Source: Phaenicophaeus curvirostris
Taxonomy: Eukaryota > Chordata > Aves > Cuculiformes > Cuculidae
Length of the DNA stretch: 64,000 nt
Reading direction: 5' to 3'
Assembly: GCF_032191515.1 (NCBI RefSeq)
Contig: NC_091399.1
Location: 26,201,527 to 26,265,526, forward strand
Shown here: in pieces, positions 11,736 to 24,463 of the stretch
Layout of the letters: every line of letters begins with the position of its first letter
Position numbering within the stretch: position 1 is the first letter of the stretch
Notes under the pieces: generated by a model
Databases searched by the model: none
Seen by the model: the letters and a program-made list of their open reading frames with translations, nothing else
What the model was told of the DNA's origin: nothing
Program-made: the position numbers and the translations under genes

Positions 11736-14700
11736 AAACTGGAAGGGGAGGAGCTTTCTTAAATGTTTATTTCTCACATCAATGCAAAACCTTTAGAAGT
11801 AATGCTGTGGTACTGCTCTCACACCCACAAAAATGTATTTATTGACCACTTCACATTTATGCAATTATATTGACAGTTCTGGCTGACCTAACGTTCTTCT
11901 GAGTAATTTTATACCTAGTATAAAATCAAACTGGTTTTGAACTTTGTAAAGCACTTAAAGCCATTCTGGTGGCTAAAAAGCCACTGTGAGAGTCCTAGTG
12001 GAAGTGTCCTCTATCCTCAGGTACTTGTGGATGTGCTGTGTAGGAGCTCTGTCTGGATGTAAATCCCAGTGTTTTCCTCCTTTAACTGGAGCCAAAGCCA
12101 CGGCGGTGCAAATATGAGGGGGAGATGGACCGTGGTATGAAGCCAATGTGTGTGTGGCTGGTGCATAAGGAAAGAATTTGTCAATTTTAACCTGTACTGC
12201 AGGTAGCTCTTGGCCAGCCTGTTAAGTTTCTGAACCTGTATCTGAGTGTTCTTTAAATTCCAGAGGAGATCACAGGATATCGACAGCTGAGAAGCCTTGC
12301 ATGTACGCAGTAGTACACGTAAAGAAACAATGAACAGGGGCTGGTAAGGTCTGATAATGCCTTTGAACAGTTGTGTACCGGTACATGGGGCAACTGGAAG
12401 TTAATGCCAAGTTATCTTTTTTTATGTACAAGGCAAACACATCCTTTACCACTACAGAGTTAATTTTACCTTAGTCGGTAAGGCAACTTGGTTATGAGCA
12501 GTCAATAGTAACTTGCTGACCTGGGCCTGTGAAAAGCTGTTTTCACTTCCCACACTCATTTTTTTTGTACTTTCATCATATTAAGGTGACTCAACTCAAC
12601 CTGTCTAAATTAAACTTTTTTTCCTAAGGTTTTATCTCATTTAAGCTCTTCTTAAGGTTCTGTAATGTATTAAAGCTACATAACAATGAGTAAGTCTGCA
12701 CGCTTCAGGATGAATTTTTCCTACTTGATATTTCTTAACTGGAAACTTGTAACTATTTTCTTGGTTAAATCACTGTATGGTGATCAGGTTTACTAGTTTA
12801 TTCAACGCTTTCATTAATAATCTGGATTGATGGAACAGACTGTCTCTGTACAACCTGCAAGAGGAAATGTGTTGTGTGTTACGGACTTCAGCTGGTCAGA
12901 GGAATGAATCAGCACTGTGCTAAGAACTCTGTGTATTATAGCAGATCTGACTGTGGGTCAAAAGCCAGTGAAACCAAAACAAAACCTGTTCTGGGTGGTA
13001 GTAACAAAAACATCAGATGTGAGGCACAGGAGGTAATTATTCTGCTCTACTTGGTGCTCTGCTTGTTGCGAGTTTTCATCTGTACTGTTCGCAATTTGAG
13101 ATGCTGTATGATGATAAATTAAGTTGGGGAGAGGTTATTTCTGAGAACAACAAGACTCAGCATTGAAAACAATGTTGTCCTCTTGCTTAGACGAATGCTG
13201 AAAATAGAGGAGTTCTAATGTGGAAATAATTACTGGATAATAGTGAACACTTCCCCTAGATGAGTAGGAATGTTTGCCTCAGCTTTAGCAAAGGTGACTT
13301 GTTCAGGTGCCCTATTAGAAATCTTCCAGCAGTTCTGTCAGTCTTTTCCACTGGAGTCTGGGAATCCGTAGTCAAACATAATCCTAAATTGTGGTGCATA
13401 TAGATCAGTAACGAGACACTTTAAACTAGCAGGGTTTGTGAAATGCCTCTGTCACTATGGTTAAAAGGCATCTTTGTGCTACAACTGTTTGTCATGCTTT
13501 AAAAAGAACAACTCCCGAGTTTACAGAGATGAAATAGATGTGTTTGTGTTTGAGACAGGCAGCTCCAAAGGGATGACTGTCTTGCTTTTAGCCCTTTTGA
13601 ATGCTCTACAAAGGATTTTATGCCACAGAAATGGAAGCAGCCTTTTAAAGTAAGACAGTGTGGGAGAACTCCAGATGGATGGCTTGTGTATGCTGGAGGG
13701 AAGGCAGCACTTCAGAGTAGAGGAGAAGGAGAAGCCGTTGCTGTTAAGAGCTGTCTGATTCGCAGCAAAGAAAGAATGCATCTCAGGAAGGGGCTGTGGA
13801 AATTATTTTTTCTGTAAGCCTTTCACCAGACTATTTGGATTCTTTGCTCATTTGTTTCCAGTCGAGGAAACACAGCATTGTGTGCTGGTGCCAGGGAAGC
13901 TGTCATTTCAAGAAAGGAAAAATCCAGTGGAGTCCTTGTTTTAGGCCTGAGAATCTAAATTGGAGCTGTTAAAAGCCTGCTGTTCAGTCTGGATTTCACT
14001 CTTCTGGAGAAAACTGCACGGGGGCGTTGGTAAAGTTTTTTTGCAAGTAGTGTAGCTAACGGTTCATCCAAACCGCAAGCGCCAAGGAAAGCACCTCAGG
14101 TACAATGTGACTGATGTAGCTGAACAGTATAGTTGGAGGGAAGAAGAGCTGTGGAATTGCTTAGGAGTAATATAAGGCACTCTTATAATGTGTTTCCAAC
14201 GCGAGAGCTAAGTAGTCAGTCTGTTTAATAACGCAAATAAAAATGACCTGCTTGTTAGCTGTAAGGTTATCCCATGGTATACTTTATCTTACATAAAGAC
14301 CAGTCTCTTCTCTTCCTGTAAGTGGAACGGGAGGAAATGAAGGAAGTTCTGAAGACAATTTGTAAAGCAAATTCATTGTTTAACTTGAGCATTCCAGAAA
14401 GCTGTTTCTGCAAGTATGATCTAAATTAGTCCTGTGGCTGGGGACACAGAGAGAGATATAAATGCATATAACTTATTTCTCCAGTCCCTTAATTGAACTG
14501 GGGCTGGAGGCTCTACGGTAATTTTTTTTGGTTCTATGTTGTTATTGTGGTCTTGAGTAGACGGATCCACTAAAGGCTGGGTTTTGTTTTGGAACAGATG
14601 CATGACACGGAATTGACTTTTGTAATGGGTGTCAGCCTTCCCCTCAGTTATGGCCTGAAAGTTTGCTAGGTGGATTAGAGGCTTCATGCACTGTTCAAAA

Positions 14701-17700
14701 GCTGCATCAAGGTAAGAGGAGAAGGGCAAAAGCTGTTTTTATTAATTTATATTAGACAAACTCAAAACCATTTTGGTAACTTTGCGTATTTCATTTGAAT
14801 CCTGTTGTCATAGTCAGCTGTTGAGCTGTCTGAATGCAGCAGAAACATGCTTTAAGGTGTCCTCTAATATCTACTTGACAAGAACCGCTGTAGGGTCAGC
14901 TCTCTGGCAACACACAAGCGTGCCAAATCTGAATTCCAGGGAGAACTGCTCCACCCGTTGTTTGCATGTGTCCCTGGCAGGGGTAAAGAAAATCCTGCAT
15001 TTGAGTTTTACTGCTCTGTCTAGATATCGTACTGCTACTTGCAAACCTATTACAGAAGCTAATTTATTCAGGGTTTTTTAATTTAATTAATCTGTTTCTT
15101 CTCCCTAAAAGTATCCTATTCGATGTGGAAGTTCTAGTCTGCGTAACTGTGTTTGGGTGTCATACAGTCATGCGGGAATGCTTGCCATTCTATAGCAATT
15201 AACTCTGACCAAGCTACGCAAACAGAAGTATCGGAAGACTGGAGCTAACAAGGAATAATGCATTAGTCCCTGCTGTGGAGACTAGGTGATAATGTACCCT
15301 TAGAAAACTGTCTTTCCAGCAGAGTGCAGCACTCAGGGACATCTGAAAGAATTTATGGTTAGAACCTTTTGGAAATTTGTATGGTCCCCTATTTTGGTAA
15401 AGAGAGCCTCAGAGCAGGGTGGTTTCATGTAGGCAGCTGTTGAGTTGGCGATGTGTCCCACGGACAGTGGGATATCAGCTTGAAGTGTTAGAAATAAGTT
15501 TGCCTACAAAACACATCATGTGGATGAAGCAGTTGAAGTTAAATATGCTCGTCTAGGCCTGGATTCTCAGATTCAGATCTCGTATAGGCTTTTTCTAACT
15601 CAAGATATCCCAGGTTTTCCTAGAAGAACTAAAGCCAAGAAGTTTCTTTCAAGTTAGTATTTGAGGCATTTATTTATAATGATACTTCTAACATTGTTGT
15701 TTTGATTGATAGATTATCCTGTTCTCCATCATATTTGGAAAAGCAAACCTGAGATTTGGAAAATTTATAGGAAGTCTCAGATGTTATCTTCTTAAAGGGG
15801 CAAGTAGTTTCTTCGTATTTGCCATACAACTGTTTTATACTGAACTAAGAAAACTGTGTTCCATTTATTCCTTTTGAATTTCCTACATACATCTGGCTTA
15901 GTGCAGTCTAAGCAGTTTTCTCACTGAAAACCTTTCAGCTCTTCATTTTGCCCAGGAAATGAGTAAAACAACTAGGCTTTTTCTTTCTTCCAAACAGATG
16001 GCTTTTCTGGCTCCCCTCTATACTTAAGCCATCCAGAGCTGACAATTAGTAGCAGGAAGCAAAATAAAGAGTTCTAGAGTTCTCAAGTGTTGCAAAGGCA
16101 GACAAATCACTTTCAGCGTTATTTCACAGGAATTATCTGGTTGCAAACAAACTCGGTTTGTATCAGCCTCCAAAATCTCAGCGGAGTAGAAAATAGCCTT
16201 TTAAAAGGGCTATTCTCACTAACAGTGAAAAGTCTTAACTCTTTTTCCTTGAATATATGATATATATAGCTGTTAAAAACATGTGACTTGTCCTAAATTA
16301 AGAATAGCTTCAGCCTAGCTCTCAGCCATTCAACAAGGTGACAAGACGGGTTTCTTCACACTGTGAACACTTCCACACCGTAAGATATTTTCATCACCTG
16401 TTTATAGTACATTTAATATTGCACAGGTTTGCTTACAATAGCATGCTGGGATTATTTACTCTGCACAAAACTTTTCTCTCTCCTAAAATGTGTGTCAGCT
16501 TGAGATGTGCAGCTAGAAAAAGGAAGTCAATTTGCCAGAAACATCTTGGTGCCCTTTCTGATAGGTTTTATGGGTTGTTAGTGGTGCTGCGTGCCAAGTC
16601 ACAGGATAAAAAGTTTCCTTGTAAGGATTGTAGATGGGTATCTGTGTGGACAGTCAGGACTTGAGCACTCGAATAGGACATTTATAAGATGAATAAGCAG
16701 GAAATTTCATTTTCTGACTTGTTCAAGGTTGAGTTGATTAGCTGAAAAGGTAAAATACAAGATCTGGTTGTTGTAATGAGGAAAGATAGCTGACACTTGA
16801 CTTACTGATTATATACCATTATGAAATGAACTGTCAGTAAAAAAGTAAATTTGGAATAATAAGAATACACTGGTCTATGCAGTTTTGATATGCCTGTATG
16901 CCATTGTAGTGAATCTCAAACCACTTATTTCTCTCACTTGTCGCTTACTCAGCAGCATGGGAGGTGCAAAAATAAAGCCATTGCCACCCACAAAATGTTT
17001 TCTTAATATAAATGAAGTTGAGAAGATTTTGTTTCCAGCTGTCTTCTCTTTTCTCACCTGGAATTCACAAAGAACTTAATAAACATTAAGAACATTAAGA
17101 TCCATTTTTGGAACAACTGACCACATGAGAAAGTAAATCTAAAAGTACTTCAAGAAGAACAAAGAGGGAAGAGGAGAGCAGGCATTTTATTCTTACAAGT
17201 AAGAAAAAACAGATCAAAATAAATTGTCAACCGTCAAAAATGAAAAATAGCAGTTTCTGGCTTTATCTCACGGGACAATGCCAAGACCTTTTCTTTTTCA
17301 TTGTTCATGAATAGTTCTGCCCAGAAATTAGTATTTTTTCTAGGTCACTAATTTTGGTCTGTCTTGTATATTTTTTAGTGTTCATGCTAAAACAAGCTGG
17401 CCTGGTTACCGTGGTGACATGTTGCCCCTTCCCCTGGGTGTCTGTTAAAATGCCAACCAAATGAGCAGAGAAGCAGCACTTGCTCACGCGGTGAACGCAC
17501 GTTTGTTTCCACCCGTATGCACACCCTGTCTTTAGGACCAGAAATAAAATTACTTTGAGATTTTCAGCTATGACAAAAGAAATGCACTTGTGGGTGCCAA
17601 ACTGCTAATTGACTGGCAGCTGTTAATTCAGTTAGACAATATTTTCAATTAGATTTCTACCTTAACATTGAGGGTTTTCTGTTTAGACTGACTGTACATT

Positions 17701-20700
17701 TTAACTGTAGATGATAGAAATAGACATTTCTTTATCTGTGAACTCTTCTCTGGTGTCCCATCTTCTGAATGATTTTTCATTGAGTGAAATATATTCTCTC
17801 TTACCTTGTTTGTTTATAAAATAATTAATTTGCTTTCCAATCAAGCAGGGTAGTGGAGGTGATTTGTCCTTAAAAGTAGGTCAGTAGCAATCTGAACTCC
17901 ATGTGTGACCTTGACTTTGCACGCTCAAGCGCAGAGGCTCTCTGTCTGGGCTCTTTCTGTAAATACTGAAGAGATACAGGTAGTGGAAGCCCTTTCTGGG
18001 CTCTGGGTGGTGGAAACCGTTTTCTGCAGCCTCCCCTGGGAGATCTTAAACTGCCCGATCGCACTGTTAACCTAAGTCTACGTTCCACTCTGGATTTGAG
18101 GCCTGAACCAGAGTGTTTACCTTTGTAAGCTATCGATGGTGCTGGTGTCTGCTCCTGTGTGACGGCAAGTAAGGTTAAATACAAATTCAGACTTTTGTGA
18201 TTGAGAGTATGAGAGGGCCCTAGTCACAGGCTAGCCTTGTCTTTAAATAAAGTTTTTCTGTCTGGAAAAGAATATCCCTAAAGGCCAGATGGAAATGTCT
18301 TAGTTTTTTGGATGTAGACACCTACATCTCACTTGAAAACCGTGGTTTCTCGTTTACATTGAACATAGTTTGTGCTGTTCCATCTGAGTGTTGACAGAGC
18401 CCTTTCTTGTGGTCTCAGACCTGAAGGATTATGCAAGGTATTCAGTACAGTAACAGGGATATTCCATAGCCTGATGTATCTTTTTGTAGGTTGTGCATAA
18501 TTCAAAGTATTAATGCAGAAGCACTGATCCCTGAGGCTGCTCCGTATGTGCAGCAAAGGGAAATTTCTTGAGGAAGAGGGGATGAGGAATGTGATTGTTT
18601 GGATAGGAGTTCATAACACCCACAAGGGGTATAACTCCTAGAGTAAGCCTGCTAACTCTCTGTCAGTGCTGATGTGAACACTCCAGTAAAGTGACTATTT
18701 GAGGGGACTTCAGTTTTTCAGTAGCATTAGGCAAAACCTGGAAGTCTCTGGACTCTGTTTCCTTGAAGCTTGAGTCAGAGTTTATACACTAGAACAATAA
18801 CATGCTCAAAGTAACTGAAATAAAGCAAATAAAAAAAATACAGTTTCTTGAAATGTTCCAGACAGCAGTATTTCAGTTTTGAATTCAAAACCTCACTCTT
18901 GAGCGTTAAAAACTACATAAGAATACAATCTGAAAAACAAGGCACTCCCTTCTTGGTACACTGATTTTATGTTTAATGAGTTCCAATCTGGAATATGTTC
19001 TTTAGCACTGCACTCTTGCTGTTATTTCATATTGACCTGACTTTGAAGCCTCTACTGCAATCAGAAAAAGCCATGTAAATGGCAATACCTCACGAGCAAG
19101 GAGTGCTTATACGCTGTACTGAATATAGCCTAAGGAATTTAATTATTAAAAATAAGAATCAGATCTCTCAACTGCAAATTTTTAGACCAGTTTGGGTTAG
19201 ATTGCCCCTACTTTAAATATACGGGCATAAAATGAAAATAAACTAATAACTTCCTAAATGCCTTTAACTTTTGTAGTTTGCAGCTTGATGTTCAATGTGG
19301 AATATAATATCTCTGAGCAACCAAAGTCAGCTCTGCAGCAGGTTCTGTGGGTCCTGAATTGTCTTCCTTATGCATCCTTCATCAATGACTGAAGATCATT
19401 CTGCTTAGTAAAGGGTTTGAAGTTTTTGATTTCCCTGTGCATTGTCTCTCCTCCCTTCCAAAATAAAAAAGTGCCCTAAATCCAGTCATTCTAAATTGAT
19501 GGCTGGAGTGTATTTATTTTGAGTAGATGTTAGAGCACGTGACCACTTATAATCCACAGTTGCATTTTTTCCATTATTATTTTAGTACCTTTTATTATTT
19601 ATTTTGATGTTAATTTTGAGTAGTTATGATTTTACTCTAGTAACTGCTACAAAGTCTTTATCCAAGTAGTACTTGAAGTAGTGGAAATATTATTAAAACC
19701 ATGCATTTTGTTACTCTATTACTGAATTTATATATTGTAAATTTTAGTAAAAATTACGGCAAGAAGCCTACCCAGTGTCTGGTGTGACCTGGCTGCCGCA
19801 GCCACGCGGCGGTGAGTCACAAGGGTGCGTCTGCAGGAAGAATTTTGAATTCTTTATATTAAGTTTAGATACAAACCAATTTTGTTTATCTAAAGCATTT
19901 CACTTCAGGTAAAAACACAGAAAATGCTTTGTTGTTAATGTTGATCTTAAGGGAAATCTAGCCTTTCTCATATGTCTGCTTTACATACGGTAGCATGGAT
20001 AAAAGAAATAAACCACATTAGAATTTGGGGCTCTCCAAGCAGGGCTGAGCAGCAAAACCGAGGACCTGTAACAAAGAAAACATGAAGTGATTCTTTGTAA
20101 GTATGCAAATTTAAGCAGATGTTCTTAACACTGTTAAAAATATACTTTTTTCTTTTAGCTTAACAAAAACTTCCCTTTTATAACTTTTAAGTTATTTTCT
20201 GTAACTGTCAGTTGTTGGAATTTTCTTCTCAAGAATGCAAATGTGTTTTCTTTTTTTCAACCCTGTCAATACAAAATCCCAAAGGCCACCTATGAAGTTC
20301 CTACAAACAGAATTATTGAGATTGTAGGGCAGTTAGTGCAGAGACTTGTCAGTGATGTGCTCAGCCAACTTGCATCGTGTCCAGGTTGGTTTCTGAGGTT
20401 TGGGCTGCACTGTGGGAGATGAGCCTCCTGCACCCAATGTGACTCTAGGAGAGGTCTCTCTGCTCTCGTCCAGGGTTCAAGGCGCAGCCACCTGAGTAAT
20501 TCCACACACCCAGCCAGTCCCTCCAGCTGCCCTGGAGTCATATAAGCTTGAGCTGAGCTCTCTGGAGGTGAATTTGGCTGTAATCTTCCTTGTCCTGGGT
20601 CCCCTTTTTAAGAGCCCATCTAGAGCTGGAGCCAAGACCATAAGCCCTGTTTAAATTGCAGTAATAGCACCATTTCCCCTTCATTAGAGTAGGGGGTTGG

Positions 20701-21873
20701 TTTCAGTTTTTTACTGAAAAAATACTGGTAGGCCAGAGACATTGTTATTGCCCTACAACTGAGTAGTACCAGGGTTACCTATAATAAATGCTGCTACCAG
20801 TTATTGGCACAACATAGATGCTGTAGCACTGAGAGAACTGCAGTCACAAGACTTAGGAATTCGCTGTATTGTGGGTCAGGTAAATGCGGTGCAAGAGAGA
20901 GTGGAAGTAGAAGTGTATTGGAGAAAGCAATGTGCTGATATAAGGCATGAGCAAAGTCCTCCTTGCTTTGGAATTACTTATAGGATGCGATGGGGAGGGG
21001 GCTGCAGGACAGCATGAGAGGATAGAACAGAGATTTTGAACTGCTGGGACAGCAGAGTGGATGTACAGCCCCAGACAGTCTAAAAACAAAGCAGGTTTCT
21101 CCAGGTTTAAATGTAAATTCTCTTGGGTAGAGGTCTTAGTAAACCTGCTTAAACTCAGCCCTTACTACATATCGACTCCTTTTTCCTTCTTTGCATATTG
21201 TTAATTTTCCTCTGGAAGGTTAGCTGAGCCAAACTACCCTGTGGATACACAATGGCTGCATTCAATCGAGGGAAAAGCAGGGGGCACGTAGAGGTGGGGC
21301 AGGAGCCTTGGGAGTATCCCTTTCATTAGCAGGAACCATCAGCTGAAACCCCGCACCAGCAGCAACAGTTGCTCCCTGTTATCATCCCATCACTAGACAT
21401 TGTGGCTGCTTTGGCATCGTGACAGAGCATAATATTTGAGTGAATTCAAGTCAAATCCTGGTGTAGGGTGTGGTTAAACAATATAGTTTGACTGGTTTAA
21501 TCCTGTTGCTAAAAGTTAGTGCTGCCAAAAGAGGGTTGTTTTGTTCCTCCCCTCTGCTGGCAGCACTTTCTCACCCTCATCTCACATGCTGGCTCTCTTG
21601 TCAGTCTCTGCAGTGAGCCAATGCAGCTGATTTTCTAGCTGAAAACTAACGCACCAGAAACAGGAATGGGTTCTTGGCAGTTTAGGAAGTCTGACTGGCT
21701 TACCGTGCGTGTAGATGAGCTCCAGACCGGGCACTGGGAGAGACTCTGGGGCAGGGAAGATGGGGGGCAAAGCGAGCTGCTTCGTGTCAGCAGCCATCGA
21801 TCAGGTCGGCTCTGCTGCTCCACTGCATCCTTAAACAGCTGCGGGAAGCTGGAAAGAAAAAGAATCACACGTG
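11736..21873. other. Intergenic DNA between USP33 and ZZZ3, no supported gene
   Basis: About 10 kb of AT-rich DNA without a recognisable gene. Open frames of 60-108 codons are scattered on both strands, with no domains or consistent exon pattern. A GC-richer patch with an AP-1 motif lies at 19786-19835. Long USP33 3' UTR forms or a lncRNA could lie here but cannot be shown from sequence alone. Confidence 0.7.
19786..19835. promoter_or_regulatory. Isolated GC-rich patch with AP-1 motif
   Basis: A short CpG-containing patch (CTGCCGCAGCCACGCGGCGG) stands out from AT-rich flanks. It is followed directly by TGAGTCA at 19813-19819, the consensus AP-1 site. It might be a distal enhancer core; the motif alone is weak evidence. 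Confidence 0.25.
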
Positions 21874-21916
21874 CACCACCCCCCCCCAAAAAAACCCAAC
21901 CAAACACCAACAACAA
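21874..21916 (+). repeat. A/C-rich low-complexity tract
   Basis: A run of C followed by A-rich and AAC-like sequence lies directly against the 3' end of a CR1 remnant. It is simple sequence with no coding value, although a 180-codon open frame runs across it. Confidence 0.8.
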
Positions 21917-21999
21917 ATCACAGAATCACAGAACAACCAGGTTGGAAGAGACCCACCGCACCATCGAGTCCAACCATTCCTATCAAAATTCCTATCAAA
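21917..21999 (-). mobile_element. CR1 LINE 3'-end remnant
   Basis: The + strand reads AATCACAGAATCACAGAA, then AACCAGGTTGGAAGAGACCC and a segment ending in ATTCCTATCAAA. This is the reverse complement of the 3' UTR end of the same CR1 subfamily as the long copies at 35.1 and 39.8 kb. It is 5'-truncated to about 70 bases. ATTCCTATCAAA is duplicated in tandem at its inner end. Confidence 0.9.
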
Positions 22000-23100
22000 A
22001 ACAACCCCAAAAGCCAACACCCCACAAAATCAATCAGTTTTGCACTGAAGCAGCTGCAAAGAAACCTCAGTTCTACTGTGACAGCGCTAGCACTTGTCTG
22101 AAATGCAATTATCTCTTCAGCTGCTGCAGCTGTTCGGCTAAGCCAATGTTGTTTCTAAATGGATTGCAGTTCACAACATCTCAGTGCTTACAGGTGCTCC
22201 TGCAATGATGCCAAAAGCTCTGTTCCTCTTTCAGATCCGGGCACGCGGGCACAAGACTGTATGAGAACAGAGGCGTAGATTCAAGAAGAAAAATTTCCCC
22301 CCTTCTCTTGTGGGATTTCAACAGGAGAAGAGTTCCAAGCCAGCCGAGATGCAGCAGAAAGCTTGGGAAAGTGGAAAAGCTACTGAGGTTTTTCTGCAGA
22401 ACTTGGCAGTGCAGAATGAGGGACTGTATGACCAGCTTTGCAATTCAGATTTAATAAAATCTGCTTTCTTTATGGAAGAATCAACTAGTTGAGCTACCAT
22501 GCAGTCAGTAACTGGTTTTAAAATAATTTTAAATATGCTTTGTATATATATGTTTATAAAATATACTTTGTATATTTTAAGTTATATTTAAGCTGTTTAG
22601 TACTTTTCTGTTATGGAAAATTGTTTTAGTTTAGGATTTTCTGGCAATTTGGAAATTTTTTAGCTGTTCATAACAGTTTCTTGAACTTCATAAGCATTTA
22701 ACAGAAAACTTGAGACTTTTCTGTTTCATGGCTGCACGAATCTCTTTGCAACGTATCATACAAGGGTGTATCAGAAAGAACCCCACGAGCCATGTGAAGG
22801 ACCGTGAGATACACAGGAATTTCTCTGTAGGAGTAAAGAGGTAAATAATCTGTTGGAGTGGACTGGGAGCAATAAATAGCAACGTGGTGTCATAAATGCA
22901 TCAGCAGGCGCCTACTGGAATAAGAGATGGGAAAGCACCATCGGTTACTTCTTAGCCACAACCTATGGAGACGCCCAGTCCCAGGGCACTGCTTGGAGCG
23001 AGGAAAGCAGGAGAGAGAGCGCTGGGAATTTGGGAAGCTGCAAACAAAGCCGACCCAGTTTTGGGGGGCAGAAAGTCACCTGTGGGGGCAGCAGCTCGTG
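22000..23100. other. Intergenic, no supported gene
   Basis: Contains a very AT-rich patch near 22520-22600 and short open frames without domains (for example 22310-22492 on + and 22318-22500 on -, which overlap). Nothing is identifiable. Confidence 0.7.
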
Positions 23101-23275
23101 CACAGAATCACACAGAACGACCTGAGCTGGAAGGGACCCATGAGGATCATCGAGTCCAACTCCTGGCCCTGCAGAGGACAACGCCGACGTTCACACCGTG
23201 GGTCTCAGGGCGGTGGCCAGATGCTTCTGGAATATTGCCAGGCTTCCCTGGGGAGCTGTTCCAGTGCTCCACATA
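23101..23275 (-). mobile_element. CR1 LINE fragment (older subfamily)
   Basis: The + strand starts CACAGAATCACACAGAACGA, then GAGCTGGAAGGGACCCA, TCATCGAGTCCAACTCCTGG and, near the end, CCTGGGGAGCTGTTCCAGTG. This is the reverse complement of a CR1 3' end and the adjoining end of ORF2. It is more diverged than the young copies and belongs to a different subfamily. Confidence 0.85.
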
Positions 23276-23667
23276 AAATATATACTGGCAAATAAACTCT
23301 TTAAATGAGCTCTGCAAGACTCATTTTGGAGTTTTAGAAAGCGAGCATCCTTTATCAGGCCAGGGCAACGCGAGGCTGTGATCCCCATCACCTGCAAGAG
23401 CTGGGACAGAATCTATTTCCCACTTACAGGCATAGGGATAAATTTTCCCAGAATTCTTATGTGTATTCTGTTACTTTCCAGGGACTTATTTTAATGGTAT
23501 TACCAACATCACAACAGCCGACTCAGAACTTTGGCTCCAGCTCTGCGTGACCTCGCCCTGGGGCTGGGGAAGGGCTGCAGAGAGGTGGTTATGGAAGAGA
23601 CCAGAGCGAACACACGGCGTTCCCAGCTCTGAAGAGCGAGCAGTGTCTGCAGGGACAGCGTTTGCAA

Positions 23668-23730
23668 GAAAACATGAGATCAGAGAAAGAAAATATGAGA
23701 TCAGAGAAAGAAAACATGCGCTCAGAGGGA
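23668..23730 (+). repeat. 21-bp tandem repeat, three copies
   Basis: Three adjacent 21-base units start at 23668, 23689 and 23710. The core is GAAAAYATGAGATCAGAGAAA and the third copy is degenerate. It sits just upstream of the ZZZ3 CpG island. Confidence 0.85.
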
Positions 23731-23776
23731 CATTCTTGTGAAAGATACAATTAACTTAGGTGAAATATCACTCTAC

Positions 23777-23906
23777 TCTAGCTTAAATAAATAATATTCC
23801 GCTTTTTGCTAGTAACTACTTCTTGTATCATCTTACACGAAGCTTTAGTCTAGCTTAAATCAGAATTATTCCACTTTCTGTAACAGCGACCGCTCCTTCT
23901 ATCACC
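23777..23906 (+). repeat. Degenerate direct duplication with 72-bp spacing
   Basis: Two imperfect copies of a roughly 57-base segment start at 23777 and 23849. Both read TCTAGCTTAAAT, then a version of ATTATTCC, a T/C-rich part, GTAAC or GTAAC-like, and end near CTATCA. Similarity is obvious by eye but well below identity. Origin unknown. Confidence 0.55.
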
Positions 23907-24191
23907 ACCACCACCCTCTGGGTGAAGAGCCTTATCCCAACACCCAACCTCACCCTCCCTGGCGCATCTTCCCGCCGTTCCCGGCTCCTCTCAGGGCTCA
24001 CAGGGAGCTCAGCCGCCTCCTAAGACCAGGGAAGCGCCTCCTGCAGCGAGTCTGCCCCTCAAACCCGGCTCCACGCCCCGCAGCCGCCCCCTCCCGCCCC
24101 GGCCCCGCCCCTCAGAGCCCCGGCCCCGCGCAGGGCGCACCCCCCCCCACCCCGGGCCCGCGGCTCCCGCCCCGCCCGGCTCCGCGCTCCG

Positions 24192-24206
24192 CCAGCAGGG
24201 GGAGCT
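24192..24206 (+). promoter_or_regulatory. CTCF-like motif
   Basis: CCAGCAGGGGGAGCT matches the CTCF core (CCASYAGRKGGCRS) except for A in place of C at position 12. It lies at the upstream side of the ZZZ3 CpG island. Occupancy is not shown by sequence. Confidence 0.4.
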
Positions 24207-24249
24207 GCAGGGAGCGGGTCTCCGCCGCAGCGCCGGGCGGGCGGGGGAA

Positions 24250-24419
24250 GGAAGCGGAAGGAGCCGCCGCGCTGAGGGGAGCAGGCGCTGTGCGGAGCCG
24301 CCGCCGCCGCCGCCGCCGCCGTGCCTGGTGCGGGCAGCGCGGAGTTGGCGAGGGACGGGGCGGGGGGAGAAGCGAGCGACGCCGCGCGGGGCTCGGCCGC
24401 GCCGAGGAGAGGGCGCCAG
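24250..24419 (+). other. ZZZ3: Candidate ZZZ3 non-coding first exon (1a)
   Basis: The 3' boundary is a perfect-looking donor, GCCAG|GTGAGA at 24419/24420. The 5' end is unknown; 24250 is a guess. There is no ATG in the segment, and it includes the GCC repeat. It would join the leader exon at 51934 or the coding exon at 54447. Confidence 0.55.
24297..24321 (+). repeat. (GCC)8 trinucleotide repeat
   Basis: Eight uninterrupted GCC units followed by one further G lie inside the candidate 5' UTR exon 1a. GC-rich triplets in leaders are often length-variable and can slow scanning ribosomes. Here only the repeat itself is seen. Confidence 0.9.
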
Positions 24420-24432
24420 GTGAGACCCCGGC

Positions 24433-24463
24433 GGGGGGCGGGGGGGGGGGGGTGGCGGTGGGC
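24433..24463 (+). repeat. G-run, possible G-quadruplex next to the exon 1a donor
   Basis: Six G, one C, then 13 consecutive G (24440-24452), followed by shorter G groups, start 13 bases after the donor at 24420. The G-rich strand is the transcribed-sense strand, so the nascent RNA could fold into a quadruplex beside the 5' splice site. Confidence 0.7.

Noticed and set aside
21666..22208. A 180-codon + strand frame upstream of ZZZ3
   Set aside because: It crosses an A/C-rich simple tract and a CR1 tail, which supply the long stop-free run. No independent homology.
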